Shown one piece after another: positions 8,356 through 17,139 of a DNA stretch of 64,000 nt; position 1 is the first letter of the stretch; every line of letters starts with the position of its first letter. Origin of the DNA: an uncultured Chromatiaceae bacterium (lineage in GTDB: Bacteria > Pseudomonadota > Gammaproteobacteria > Enterobacterales > Alteromonadaceae). Both the position numbers and the translations under genes were made by a program. The stretch is from the NCBI GenBank assembly GCA_937978655.1, contig CALJUX010000034.1:1-64000 (forward strand), read 5' to 3'. The notes beneath the pieces are model-generated. The model was given only the letters and a program-made list of their open reading frames with translations, made no database searches and was not told the DNA's origin.

Positions 8356-8688
8356 AGATTTATATGCTGGTTTAGTGGATATATTTGCAAAATAAAAAAG
8401 AAAAGACTCGCAGCAACAATACATTCGCCACCATATCAAACGCTTAGCATTGCTGCATTCCGCCAGCAAAATACCCATCAAATAATTGTTGGATATTTAT
8501 CCACTTTTCCATTAAAGTACGCGCCAATTCCCTGGTCCCGTTCAGCACCTGCCGCTTGCACTCAGCAAACTGCAGGCTGGCGGTTATACTGCTTCCTGTC
8601 ATCCCGCTGTCATGCAAACTGCTTATGACTGAGCGCTGACTTGGCACAGCGGCCATGAGCCACTTTTACAGAAGGACACAAACAGAGC
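8356..8688. other. Non-coding region before argA
   Basis: This stretch of 333 bases has an AT-rich first half and holds the ARG-box-like palindrome at 8490-8503. No open frame in it has a ribosome binding site together with a recognisable product. Nothing else was identified. Confidence 0.6.
8490..8518 (+). promoter_or_regulatory. Possible ARG box and promoter of argA
   Basis: TGGATATTTATCCA (8490-8503) is a perfect palindrome that differs from the ArgR box core TGAATNNNNATTCA by one symmetric change. It overlaps a possible promoter, TTGGAT (8489-8494), an 18-base spacer and TAAAGT (8513-8518). argA, the first enzyme of arginine synthesis, is a classic ArgR target, so the position makes sense, although it is about 190 bases before the start codon. 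Only one box is visible; ArgR usually binds pairs. Confidence 0.45.
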
Positions 8689-10011
8689 GTGCGTACTACT
8701 GAACTTGTTGATGGATTTCGCCAGTCGGCCCCTTATGTCAATGCTCACCGTGGCAAAACCTTTGTGGTGATGCTGGGCGGTGAAGCTATTACGCAACCTG
8801 GTTTTCGCAGTATTATCAATGACATCGCTCTGCTAAACACCCTGGGCATCAAAATTGTGCTGGTGTACGGTGCCAGACCGCAGATTAACAGCGCGCTGAC
8901 GCAGGCTGGTTTAACCGCGCAATATCACAATCGTATCCGCGTCACGGACGACGATTCTTTCCAGCTGATTAAACAAGTGGCCGGCGCGCTGCAGCTCGAT
9001 ATCACCGCCCGGTTGTCGATGAGTTTGTCCAATACACCGATGCACAATGCGCAAATCAACGTGGTCAGCGGCAACTTTGTCATCGCCCAGCCACTGGGTG
9101 TGGATGAAGGTGTGGATTATTTCCACAGCGGTAAAGTGCGCCGCATTGACGTTGCCGGTATCCGCCGCCAGCTTGACCAGAACTGCATCGTGCTGATGGG
9201 GCCTATTGCTGCGTCCGTCACCGGTGAGAGTTTTAACCTGACCGCTGAAGAAATTGCCACTCAGGTGGCGATCAAACTCAAAGCCGACAAAATGATTGGC
9301 TTTAGCGACGATGGCGGCATCATCGGCGAAGATGGCGAAATTATCGCTGAATTAATGCCAAATTTTGCGGAAAGCATGTTGACGCAGCTGGAAGGCGGCC
9401 AACGCGCCTGCACTTCCACGTTGGCCTTCCTGCATGCCGCTATTACCGCCAGCCGCGCCGGTGTGTCGCGTTGCCATCTGGTCAGCAGCACCATGAATGG
9501 CGCTTTGCTGCAGGAGCTGTTCTCGCGCGACGGTATCGGTACGCAAATTGTGACCGAAGCGGCAGAACGGTTGCGTCTTGCCAACATCAATGACATCGGC
9601 GGTATTCTGGACTTGATCCGGCCGCTGGAACAACAAGGCCTGCTGGTGCGCCGCTCCCGCGAGCAACTGGAAATGGAAATTGACCAGTTTGTGGTGATTG
9701 AACGCGACGGTCTGGTGATCGGCTGCGCCGCGCTTTATCCGTTCCCGGAAGAAAACGTCGGTGAATTTGCCTGTCTGGCGGTACACCCGAACTACCGCGA
9801 CGCTGACCGCGGCAGTTTGCTGCTGAAACATATTATTGGTCTGGCCCGCCAGCGTAAGTACTTCACCCTGTTTGCGCTGACCACCCGTAGCATTCACTGG
9901 TTCCTCGAACACGGCTTTGAACTGAAAGACGTCGCCGATTTACCGGCGAAAAAACAACAGCTGTACAACTATCAGCGCCGTTCAAAAATCCTGGCGCTGG
10001 ATTTAACCTGA
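8689..10011 (+). CDS. argA: N-acetylglutamate synthase (amino-acid N-acetyltransferase)
   Basis: A 440-residue enzyme (E. coli ArgA is 443) that acetylates glutamate with acetyl-CoA as the first step of arginine synthesis. It has an N-terminal amino-acid-kinase-like regulatory domain (about 1-280, with FVVMLGGEAI and VYGARPQI near the start) and a C-terminal GNAT domain (about 295-435; LAVHPNYRDADRGSLLLKHI holds the acetyl-CoA loop). The start is GTG 8689, with AAGGA about 12 bases upstream. Such proteins are normally feedback-inhibited by arginine through the kinase-like domain. It stands alone, closed by a bidirectional terminator. Confidence 0.95.
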   Translation: MRTTELVDGFRQSAPYVNAHRGKTFVVMLGGEAITQPGFRSIINDIALLNTLGIKIVLVYGARPQINSALTQAGLTAQYHNRIRVTDDDSFQLIKQVAGALQLDITARLSMSLSNTPMHNAQINVVSGNFVIAQPLGVDEGVDYFHSGKVRRIDVAGIRRQLDQNCIVLMGPIAASVTGESFNLTAEEIATQVAIKLKADKMIGFSDDGGIIGEDGEIIAELMPNFAESMLTQLEGGQRACTSTLAFLHAAITASRAGVSRCHLVSSTMNGALLQELFSRDGIGTQIVTEAAERLRLANINDIGGILDLIRPLEQQGLLVRRSREQLEMEIDQFVVIERDGLVIGCAALYPFPEENVGEFACLAVHPNYRDADRGSLLLKHIIGLARQRKYFTLFALTTRSIHWFLEHGFELKDVADLPAKKQQLYNYQRRSKILALDLT

Positions 10012-10030
10012 GCCAAAGCAGTCCTGACAA

Positions 10031-10056
10031 AAAACCTCCGCCGAGCCGGAGGTTTT
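10031..10056. terminator. Bidirectional terminator between argA and the GlpD-like gene
   Basis: AAAACCTCCG (10031-10040) pairs exactly with CGGAGGTTTT (10047-10056) around a six-base loop. Both strands carry T-runs, the minus strand having the longer one. It serves the convergent genes ending at 10011 and 10085. Confidence 0.85.
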
Positions 10057-10084
10057 CTCCATCTGATGCTTTATAGCGCCACCA

Positions 10085-11167
10085 TCAATCGCTTTGTTGT
10101 ACCTGCGCCACCACTTGTTTCGCCAAAGCACGGGCCGTGGTCCACTTCCCGCCGTTGACCGTCAGAATGGCTTGCTGCCAATGCATGGCATACTCACGGC
10201 TGGCTTTGCTGGCATCAGCGGCACCAGCTAATAACGGCCGCACACCGGCAAACTCACGCTGAATATCAGTATCAAAACGCTGGGTGACAAAATAGTGGTT
10301 ATACAGCTTTAACAAATACTGCCGCTCGGCATCGCTGCAACGGATAGGTTCACTGAGCTGCTGTCGCACTTCAGTGGTGCCCAGCAGCGTCTGGTGCTGA
10401 AACGGCAGCACAAACACGATGCGGGCTTCGCCGGGGACTTCCAGCATATGGCCGTAGCGGCATAGCGGCGGTAATAACAGATGGCTGCCACGCACCAAAT
10501 CCAGTGGCTGCTGCACCGCTAAACCGGACTGCTGCAACAACTGATTCGCCCAGGGCCCGGCCACATTAATCACGCGGTCAAAGCGGCGCCATTCGCCGCT
10601 GGCCAGTTGCAGCTGACCATCGGCCTGCAACGCCTGCACCGGCTGATGATCATGGATGGTCACGCCATGCTGACGCGCTTGTTCCGCGACCCAAAGCCCT
10701 AACTGCTGGTCGTCCATCTGGCCGTCAAAAAACAAAAAAGCGCCGAGTAAGCCATCAGGTTGCAGATCCGGGCTGCAGCGCAGTGTTTGCTGCGCATTGA
10801 GCCAACGATGCCGGCCAATGCCCTTACGGCCAGACAGCAGATCATACAACCACAGGCCAATTTTCAGCTGCCAGCGCGGCCGGCGGCCACTGCGATAGAT
10901 TGGATATAAAATAGGTAAGCGCCGGGTTAAATGCGGCGCTTTTTTGATCCACCAGCGCCGTTCCTGCAGCGCTTCGTGCACCAGCCGGAACTCGCCCTGT
11001 TCCAGATAACGCAGGCCCCCATGCAACAATTTGCTCGATGCGGCGCTGGTCGCCTGCATCAGACCGTCGCGTTCAAACAATTCGACCTGATGCCCCGCCA
11101 ATGCCAGCTGCCAGGCCGACGTCACACCATTGATACCACCGCCGATCACTGCAATATGCACAGGCAA
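10085..11167 (-). CDS. FAD-dependent oxidoreductase, short GlpD-like glycerol-3-phosphate dehydrogenase
   Basis: A 360-residue flavoprotein. The N-terminal dinucleotide-binding motif is VIGGGINGVTSAWQLALAG, followed by the GlpD-type signature SSKLLHGGLRYLEQGEF (about residues 45-61). The substrate-domain segments VRGSHLLLP, FVLPFQHQTLLGTTE and FAGVRPLL are conserved in glycerol-3-phosphate dehydrogenases, and the protein ends with GGKWTTARALA. GlpD is usually about 500 residues; the C-terminal helical DAO_C domain is missing here. No glycerol genes are nearby, so the substrate is inferred only from homology. Confidence 0.8.
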   Translation of the reverse strand: MPVHIAVIGGGINGVTSAWQLALAGHQVELFERDGLMQATSAASSKLLHGGLRYLEQGEFRLVHEALQERRWWIKKAPHLTRRLPILYPIYRSGRRPRWQLKIGLWLYDLLSGRKGIGRHRWLNAQQTLRCSPDLQPDGLLGAFLFFDGQMDDQQLGLWVAEQARQHGVTIHDHQPVQALQADGQLQLASGEWRRFDRVINVAGPWANQLLQQSGLAVQQPLDLVRGSHLLLPPLCRYGHMLEVPGEARIVFVLPFQHQTLLGTTEVRQQLSEPIRCSDAERQYLLKLYNHYFVTQRFDTDIQREFAGVRPLLAGAADASKASREYAMHWQQAILTVNGGKWTTARALAKQVVAQVQQSD

Positions 11168-11268
11168 CTTCCTTTGCTAACTAATTGTTTAAGAAAAGCA
11201 AATTAACTCATGCTTGTCTAATTTTCCGGACAAAGCTGCGCATTCCTGCGCTGGCGGGGGCTGAAAAA

Positions 11269-11282
11269 ACAACTACAGTTGT
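11269..11282. promoter_or_regulatory. Small palindrome before the orphan gene at 11331
   Basis: ACAACT-AC-AGTTGT is an inverted repeat with six-base arms lying 48 bases before the start codon. It could be a regulator site. I do not recognise a matching family, and palindromes of this size occur by chance. Confidence 0.25.
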
Positions 11283-11330
11283 GTCATCATGGATCTATCG
11301 CGTACCTGAAAAGGCAAAGGACATTCCGGC

Positions 11331-12788
11331 ATGAACCAGGCCTTATACGGCGCCAATGCAGCCACCAAAATTATCAAAGAGCTGCTGAGCAAAATCTATG
11401 ATCAGGGGCCGCATGGGCTGTCATTATATGAACAGGCCGCCTGGTATTTTCAAGGTCACGAACAGCGGGAGATAGACCAGCTGCAGCAGCATAAAACTGA
11501 GCTGCAACGCCGCCTCGATGATGCCAGTAAAGGCGCCCGCCACAAACTCGAACTGAAACTGAACGAAACCAGCCAGCAACTGAAAGAATCGCTGAAACAA
11601 CAACAAGACAACCGGATTGACCGGATCCGTCAGCTTAAAAGTATCGCCCGTCATGTGGTGGAGCTGATCCAGGGCGATACACCAGAAGAATCACGTCAGC
11701 TGGCGGCGCGGGCTTTAGGGACTATTCAGCTGTTATCACCCACTTATGGCAAAACCATTGCCGCCACCAATTTGCGTCACAAACATTTGTATAAAGCGAT
11801 CCTGGCTTTGCTGTTGTTGCAGCAACTGCTGAACGACCGGCAAATTAAAAATCGTTATGTGCTGGCCAAAGTGGCGGATTCGCTGAACGGCGCCGCCGAC
11901 ACCTCATCCGCCTTTCAGGAAGAAGTGCAGATCCCGCTGGTGATGGCTTGCTTGTTACAGGACATCGGACTGCAGCATCCGCAAGTGCAGCAACTGCTGC
12001 GCGGGCCCGAAGGGGATGCGGATCCTTATCGCTTGCTGCCACCGGAACAGCGCCAGCAACTGCTGCAAATCAGTTTTGAGCAAAGCCAGTTATATTTGCA
12101 GGAAGGGCTGGGGCTTGACCAATACGTCGGCAACTCCAGAGCTGAGCGCGAGCTTTTTGTCATGATCGAAGAAGAAAAACAGGCATTTACCTTACATCTG
12201 CTGCGATCTGCCATTACACCGGACGACGGTATCGGCAATTTACTGAAGATCCCGCAGGTGTATACCTCAGTGGTGCTGCCGTCTAAGCAAAATTACAGCT
12301 ACGACAGCCTGCCCAAAGTCGGGCCTTTGCTGAAAGCCGGCGTAGAAAAAGGCTGGTATCCGGCGGCGATTGTGCAAAGCCTGCTGACCGTGACCGGCTA
12401 TTTTCCACAAGGCTACGGCATTACTTATATTCCAAAAGACTCAGATAAACGCGACCTGGACCGCTACGAATATGCCATCGTCAACGGCCTGTATCCGTTG
12501 GAGCCGGAGCAACCCGTCTGCCGGCAAGTCACCCGGAATCTGACCTTTAATACTTTTGGCATCAATGTGGTGGTCAGCGCCGAAAACAATCTGTACTTTC
12601 CGGTCGCACAGCAAAAACTGGAGCGCATCAGCGAAGAGCGGCTGCGCGAAATCTTAAGCAAGCTGGTGTCAAATTTTGAGGAACGCATTAATACCGACCT
12701 GATCCCCAAATGCTGGAACCCGGACGAGTTCTTCTGTTACCTGAAACACCAGAATTTGTGGAACCGTAACGACACTATTCGCAATTAA
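11331..12788 (+). CDS. Conserved-looking protein of unknown function with coiled coil and degenerate HD-like motif
   Basis: I do not recognise this 485-residue cytoplasmic protein. Residues about 40-95 are charged and heptad-like (REIDQLQQHKTELQRRL and KESLKQQQDNRIDRI), consistent with a coiled coil. Around residues 205-220 the segment VMACLLQDIGLQHPQV resembles the ALLHDIG core of HD-domain phosphohydrolases, but Gln replaces the metal-binding His. The rest is soluble and looks globular; there is no signal peptide or membrane helix. It is transcribed alone between divergent and convergent neighbours. It could be an inactive HD or HDOD relative, but that is only a suggestion. Confidence 0.7.
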   Translation: MNQALYGANAATKIIKELLSKIYDQGPHGLSLYEQAAWYFQGHEQREIDQLQQHKTELQRRLDDASKGARHKLELKLNETSQQLKESLKQQQDNRIDRIRQLKSIARHVVELIQGDTPEESRQLAARALGTIQLLSPTYGKTIAATNLRHKHLYKAILALLLLQQLLNDRQIKNRYVLAKVADSLNGAADTSSAFQEEVQIPLVMACLLQDIGLQHPQVQQLLRGPEGDADPYRLLPPEQRQQLLQISFEQSQLYLQEGLGLDQYVGNSRAERELFVMIEEEKQAFTLHLLRSAITPDDGIGNLLKIPQVYTSVVLPSKQNYSYDSLPKVGPLLKAGVEKGWYPAAIVQSLLTVTGYFPQGYGITYIPKDSDKRDLDRYEYAIVNGLYPLEPEQPVCRQVTRNLTFNTFGINVVVSAENNLYFPVAQQKLERISEERLREILSKLVSNFEERINTDLIPKCWNPDEFFCYLKHQNLWNRNDTIRN

Positions 12789-12805
12789 TTCAACAGATTG
12801 CAGCG

Positions 12806-12830
12806 CCCGCTGCTGCCCGGGAGCAGCGGG
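12806..12830. other. GC-rich hairpin between convergent genes
   Basis: CCCGCTGCT (12806-12814) pairs with AGCAGCGGG (12822-12830) around a seven-base loop. Without a T-run it is a weak terminator candidate, but its place between the convergent stops at 12788 and 12842 fits that role. Confidence 0.5.
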
Positions 12831-12841
12831 TCAACCCGTTA

Positions 12842-14110
12842 TTACCGGACCTGGCCGTCGCCAATCACGATATATTTTTCCGTCGTCAAAGACTCCAGCC
12901 CCATCGGGCCGTATGCATGTAACTTACTGGTAGAAATACCAATTTCTGCGCCAAGCCCCAGCTCACCGCCATCAGAAAAGCGTGACGACGCATTCACCAT
13001 CACCACTGCGGAATTGATTTGTTTTAAGAAACGCTGCGCCCGGCTGATGTCCTGAGTACAAATCACTTCGGTATGGCCAGAGCTGTGTTGTTCAATATGC
13101 GCTGTTGCTGCGGCAAAGCTGTCTACCACCCGCACCGATAAAGCCAGCGCCAGATATTCAGTATCATATTGCGCCGGGCCAGCCGGTTGCGCGTCGCTGA
13201 AATAGCCAAGACTTTGCGGACAAGCAAACACCTGCACACCTTGTTCGGCCAAAGCAGCGCCAGCCAGCGGCAGAAAGCTGGCTGCGACATCCTGATGCAC
13301 TAACAAAGTTTCCAACGCGTTACAAACACCGGGCCGCTGGGTTTTGCCATTCAGTAGCAGGCTTAAGGCTTTGTCCAGGTCGGCCGCTTTGTCGACAAAC
13401 AAATGGCAGATGCCTTTGTAATGCTGGATCACCGGAATGCGGCTGTTGTCGCTGACAAAATGGATGAGGCCTTCGCCGCCGCGCGGGATCACCAAATCGA
13501 CATAGGCTTTTTGCTGCAGTAATTCGAGTAAAATCGCCCGGTCCGGGTCCGGCAATACCGCAATAGCCGCAGGATTTATCTGATGCTTTTCCAGCACTTG
13601 CTGTAGCACCGCCGCAATCGCCAGGCTCGACTGCAAGGCTTCGCGGCCACCGCGTAAAATCACCGCGTTGCCGGATTTCAGACACAAAGCACCGGCGTCT
13701 GCGGTGACATTAGGTCGCGCTTCATAAATCATCGCGATGACACCCAGCGGAATGCGCATCCGGCCCACCTGAATGCCATTGGGTCTTGGCGCCAGTTGCC
13801 GGATTTGCCCGACCGGATCGGGCAACGCCGCGATTTGCCGTACGGCAGCTGCCAGCTGTTGCAGTCGCTCTGCGGTTAATAACAACCGGTCCTGCATCGC
13901 CGGCGCCACGTCTTTTTCCCGTGCTGCGGCCATGTCGAGCGCATTGGCGGCCAGAATGGACGGCGTCGCGGCGATCAGCGCATCGGCCATATCAGTCAGA
14001 ATGTGGTTTTTCTGTGCTTCGGAAAGCTGCGCCAGTTGCCGGCTGGCGACCCGCGCCGCCTGACATAAAGCGACGACATCAAATTTGTTGTTTTTGCTTT
14101 CGGACTGCAT
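12842..14110 (-). CDS. proA: Gamma-glutamyl phosphate reductase (glutamate-5-semialdehyde dehydrogenase)
   Basis: The second enzyme of proline synthesis: it reduces glutamyl-5-phosphate to glutamate-5-semialdehyde with NADPH. At about 422 residues it has the family length (E. coli 417). Visible landmarks are RMPLG-type segment MRIPLGVIAMIYEARPNVT, LKSGNAVILRGG, PRGGEGLIHFV, the catalytic cysteine region RPGVCNALETLLVH and the C-terminal FSDGGELGLGAEIGISTSKLHA region in parts. It lies directly behind proB: ATG 14110 begins one base after the proB TGA. An in-frame ATG at 14122, overlapping proB, is an equally possible start since neither has a strong ribosome binding site. Confidence 0.95.
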   Translation of the reverse strand: MQSESKNNKFDVVALCQAARVASRQLAQLSEAQKNHILTDMADALIAATPSILAANALDMAAAREKDVAPAMQDRLLLTAERLQQLAAAVRQIAALPDPVGQIRQLAPRPNGIQVGRMRIPLGVIAMIYEARPNVTADAGALCLKSGNAVILRGGREALQSSLAIAAVLQQVLEKHQINPAAIAVLPDPDRAILLELLQQKAYVDLVIPRGGEGLIHFVSDNSRIPVIQHYKGICHLFVDKAADLDKALSLLLNGKTQRPGVCNALETLLVHQDVAASFLPLAGAALAEQGVQVFACPQSLGYFSDAQPAGPAQYDTEYLALALSVRVVDSFAAATAHIEQHSSGHTEVICTQDISRAQRFLKQINSAVVMVNASSRFSDGGELGLGAEIGISTSKLHAYGPMGLESLTTEKYIVIGDGQVR

Positions 14111-14111
14111 C

Positions 14112-15224
14112 TCAAACCCCATTTAATACGACTAAATCATCCCGGTGCACCGCCACTTCACTTGGGCAATAACCCAAGACGGTGGCAATTTGATCGCTAT
14201 GGATACCTTTGATTTTGTTCAGTTCAGCGGCGTTGTACTGACTGACACCTTTGGCAATTTTGCCGCCATCCGGCGCCACTAACCAGACCGCGTCACCTTT
14301 GTCGAATTCACCCTGCACTTTAGCCACACCTTTGGCCAGCAACGACGCGCCTTTATGTTGCACCGCCTGTGCGGCGCCCGCATCCAGCCAGACTTCGGCA
14401 CTGGCTTTGCTGGAATGTAATAACCAGTGTTTTTTCGCACTCACTGTGCTTTGGCGCGCGGCAAACAGCGTACCGACCGGCTTGCCGGCTAATAAATCTT
14501 CAAAGCTCTGCGCTTTTTGGCCATTGATAATGAGCGTATCGATGCCAACTGCGGTGGCTTTATCAGCCGCCTGCAATTTGGTCACCATACCGCCGGTGCC
14601 GGTGCTGTGATGGCTGCCGCCAGCCATAGCGTAAATCTGCGGCGTCAGTGCATCGACCCGCGGGATCAGCTGTGCCGTGGCATCGGTGCGTGGATTGGCA
14701 GTAAACAAGCCATCAACGTCGGAGCAGATAATCAGCGCATCAGCTTCGACCACAGACGCCACCATCGCCGCCAGATTATCGTTATCGCCAACCCGCAGTT
14801 CTTTGGTCGCCACCGTATCGTTTTCATTGACGATGGGCAGCGCGCCGTGGCTTAGCAGCGTGCGTAAAGTGTTGTCGATATTGAGGTAACGGCGCCGGTC
14901 GGCTAGGTCAGCATGGGTCAGTAAAATCTGCGCGCAGGGCCAGTCGAGCAACTGGCTCCAGGTCGCCATCATCTGCGCCTGACCAATAGCCGCCAAGGCC
15001 TGTTTCACGTTAATCGGTAACGGCTGATGGGTAAATTCAATGGCCGAGCGTCCCGCCGCAACACTGCCGCTTGAGACCAGCACCACTTCAATACCACGTA
15101 ATTTGCATTCACTGATAAAGCGGGCAATGGCCAGCAGATATCGGGTTGACGTGCCTTTCCCTGCCGGTGCAATCAAAGCACTGCCGACTTTGATCACTAT
15201 CCGTTTCCAGCTCAACCCCGCCAT
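14112..15224 (-). CDS. proB: Glutamate 5-kinase
   Basis: The first enzyme of proline synthesis, phosphorylating glutamate with ATP. It has 370 residues (E. coli 367): an amino-acid kinase domain beginning KRIVIKVGSALIAP, with VVLVSSGSVAAGR, the PIVNENDTVA substrate loop and GTGGMVTKLQAA, then a C-terminal PUA domain (about 275-370). I chose ATG 15224, the usual family start, preceded by GGAG; an in-frame extension to 15320 adds 32 unconserved residues. proB and proA form a tight operon. The family is normally proline-inhibited through the kinase domain. Confidence 0.95.
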   Translation of the reverse strand: MAGLSWKRIVIKVGSALIAPAGKGTSTRYLLAIARFISECKLRGIEVVLVSSGSVAAGRSAIEFTHQPLPINVKQALAAIGQAQMMATWSQLLDWPCAQILLTHADLADRRRYLNIDNTLRTLLSHGALPIVNENDTVATKELRVGDNDNLAAMVASVVEADALIICSDVDGLFTANPRTDATAQLIPRVDALTPQIYAMAGGSHHSTGTGGMVTKLQAADKATAVGIDTLIINGQKAQSFEDLLAGKPVGTLFAARQSTVSAKKHWLLHSSKASAEVWLDAGAAQAVQHKGASLLAKGVAKVQGEFDKGDAVWLVAPDGGKIAKGVSQYNAAELNKIKGIHSDQIATVLGYCPSEVAVHRDDLVVLNGV

Positions 15225-15427
15225 TTGCCCACATCTCCGCCTTTGATTAATTAAGCGGCAGCTTAACTGTTTGGCCGTATAAATGTCCAGTTGAGATGCG
15301 CGACCAACAGCACCGACCACAGGTTAAAGTGCTGCCGCTGTCGGGCCGATTCAGCCATAATTCAGCCTGGCGACGCCAGACTCGGTCGCATATGCATTTT
15401 CTCTTATTCAGAAACACAGGATCTCTC

Positions 15428-16081
15428 ATGACTTCATTTCGCCAGACTGCATCCCGCCTGACGGCCCTTGCCGCCGCTGCCAGCCTGACGCTGGCCGGCT
15501 GTGCCCAGTTCCCGCAAGACAATACCAGCCGTGGCGCCGCTATTGGTGCAGTAGTGGGTGGCGTTGCTGGTAAAGCCACCGGCAATCACAAAAACAAACG
15601 TGTGGCTTTAGGTGCAGTATTAGGTGCGCTCAGCGGCGCGGCTATTGGCCGTTACATGGACAACCAGGAACAGGCGCTGGAAGAACAGCTGGCCGGCTCC
15701 GGTGTGCAGGTCAAACGCGAAGGCGACGTGCTGAAACTGGAAATTCCGTCGCAAATTACCTTTGCTTCCGGTCGCAGCGACATCCGCGCTGAGTTGTATC
15801 CGGTGCTGAATGACATTGCCAAAGTGCTGGCCGAATACGACAAAACCCTGCTGGTGATCACCGGTCATACCGACGACACCGGCGGCCGCGAGCTGAATCT
15901 GCGGCTGTCGCAACAACGCGCCGACACAGTGAAGAATTATTTAAGCGCACAGCGCATCGATGATCGCCGCTTAGTCACGCAAGGCGCCGGGCCAGACCAG
16001 CCGCTGGTAGCCAATACTTCAGAAGCGAACCGGGCGAAAAACCGTCGGGTGGAAATTCAGATTGAGCCGCTGACGCAATAA
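15428..16081 (+). CDS. yiaD: OmpA-family glycine-zipper lipoprotein (YiaD-like)
   Basis: A 217-residue outer-membrane lipoprotein, the size of E. coli YiaD (219). The signal sequence ends in the lipobox LAGC (Cys24). A glycine-zipper region follows (AAIGAVVGGVAGKATG and VALGAVLGALSGAAIG, about 38-75), then an OmpA C-terminal peptidoglycan-binding domain (about 105-217) with FASGRSDI, GHTDDTGGRELNLRLSQQRA and the NRRVEIQI ending. It is expected to tie the outer membrane to peptidoglycan. ATG 15428 has AGGA six bases upstream; an in-frame ATG at 15296 would bury the signal peptide. Confidence 0.9.
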   Translation: MTSFRQTASRLTALAAAASLTLAGCAQFPQDNTSRGAAIGAVVGGVAGKATGNHKNKRVALGAVLGALSGAAIGRYMDNQEQALEEQLAGSGVQVKREGDVLKLEIPSQITFASGRSDIRAELYPVLNDIAKVLAEYDKTLLVITGHTDDTGGRELNLRLSQQRADTVKNYLSAQRIDDRRLVTQGAGPDQPLVANTSEANRAKNRRVEIQIEPLTQ

Positions 16082-16106
16082 GTCAGCGCGACGGACGAGG
16101 TCCCCA

Positions 16107-16143
16107 GGGGTAGCCCGATTTGCTTTGGGCTGCCCCTTTTTTT
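16107..16143 (+). terminator. Rho-independent terminator after yiaD
   Basis: GGGGTAGCCC (16107-16116) pairs with GGGCTGCCCC (16127-16136) with one G-T wobble, followed by seven T (16137-16143). It ends seven bases before the stop codon of convergent speE. Confidence 0.88.
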
Positions 16144-16149
16144 GCCTGC

Positions 16150-17010
16150 TCAGCCGACCAGCTGACGGCGCATAAAGTTTGGCAGCGCCATCGACGCCTG
16201 ATGAATATCGGCGTTGTAATATTCAGTATCAAAACCCGGCTTGGCTGCGGCGTCACGGCGGAAGCCGTCAAAGCCTTGTTCTTTGCGCGCCAGGGTGCAG
16301 GTCCACCAGCCACTCGGATAGACCATTTGCGGGAATTGCAGCGTTTGCAGCTCAGCAAAACCGGCGTCTTTCATCGCCTGCCGCATATCATTGAGTAATT
16401 GCAGGTGAATCAGCGGCGACTCACTTTGTTGCACCAGAATGCCACCCGGTTTTAACGCAGCAAAACAGCTTTGGTAAAAAGCCCGGTTAAACAAGCCTTC
16501 CCCCGGGCCTATCGGATCCGTCGAGTCGACAATCACCACATCCACGCTGGCCGGCGCGGCATCGCGCATAAACTGAATGCCATCGGCAAACAGCAGTTTG
16601 GCGCGCGGGTCCTGATTTGAGGCACACAACTCCGGGAAATAACGCTCGGCCATCCGGGTCACTTGTTCGTCGATATCAATCTGCGTGACTTGCTGAATTG
16701 ATCGGTGTTTCAGCACTTCCCGTAATGTGCCGCAATCGCCGCCACCGATGATGATGACATTTTGCGGATCAGGGTGCGTAAACAGCACCGGATGGCTCAG
16801 CATCTCGTGATACAAAAAATTGTCACGGCTGCTCAGCATAATGACACCGTCGATCACCATCAGATTGCCAAAATCAGTGGTTTTATAGATTTCGATGTGT
16901 TGGAAAGGCGACTGAACTTCAGCTAATTTTTGCTCGGTTCTTAAGGAAAACGCACTGCCACTTGGCGCGAAGATCTCGGTAAACCACTGTTGTGAATTAA
17001 GTTCTGACAT
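16150..17010 (-). CDS. speE: Spermidine synthase (polyamine aminopropyltransferase)
   Basis: A 286-residue enzyme (E. coli 288) that transfers the aminopropyl group of decarboxylated S-adenosylmethionine to putrescine. Family segments visible: WFTEIF near the start, YKTTDFGNLMVIDGVIMLSSRDNFLYHEML split over residues 43-72, the nucleotide-binding IIGGGDCGTLREVLKH, and the acidic active-site motif DSTDPIGPGEGLF. It is divergent from speA with about 130 bases between starts, so both may share a regulatory region. Agmatine from SpeA is the upstream precursor of putrescine, so the genes belong to one pathway. Confidence 0.95.
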   Translation of the reverse strand: MSELNSQQWFTEIFAPSGSAFSLRTEQKLAEVQSPFQHIEIYKTTDFGNLMVIDGVIMLSSRDNFLYHEMLSHPVLFTHPDPQNVIIIGGGDCGTLREVLKHRSIQQVTQIDIDEQVTRMAERYFPELCASNQDPRAKLLFADGIQFMRDAAPASVDVVIVDSTDPIGPGEGLFNRAFYQSCFAALKPGGILVQQSESPLIHLQLLNDMRQAMKDAGFAELQTLQFPQMVYPSGWWTCTLARKEQGFDGFRRDAAAKPGFDTEYYNADIHQASMALPNFMRRQLVG

Positions 17011-17139
17011 AGTATCACTCCGGGTACTGATTCAGGGGCCAAATATTTTGCCAGCGAAGCCGGCGTGAGACAAACTTTTCATGTTTTTTTGCCGCCGATA
17101 CGAATAAAATGGCGGCCTATTTTTTCTAAGGGCACGACA

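Noticed and set aside
8444..8656. Minus-strand 70-codon frame before argA
   Set aside because: No recognisable product and it covers the argA control region; treated as non-coding.
17041..17139. Promoter hexamers between speE and speA
   Set aside because: TTGCCG and TAAAAT are present but only 10 bases apart; other pairs are 23 bases apart, so no promoter was called.
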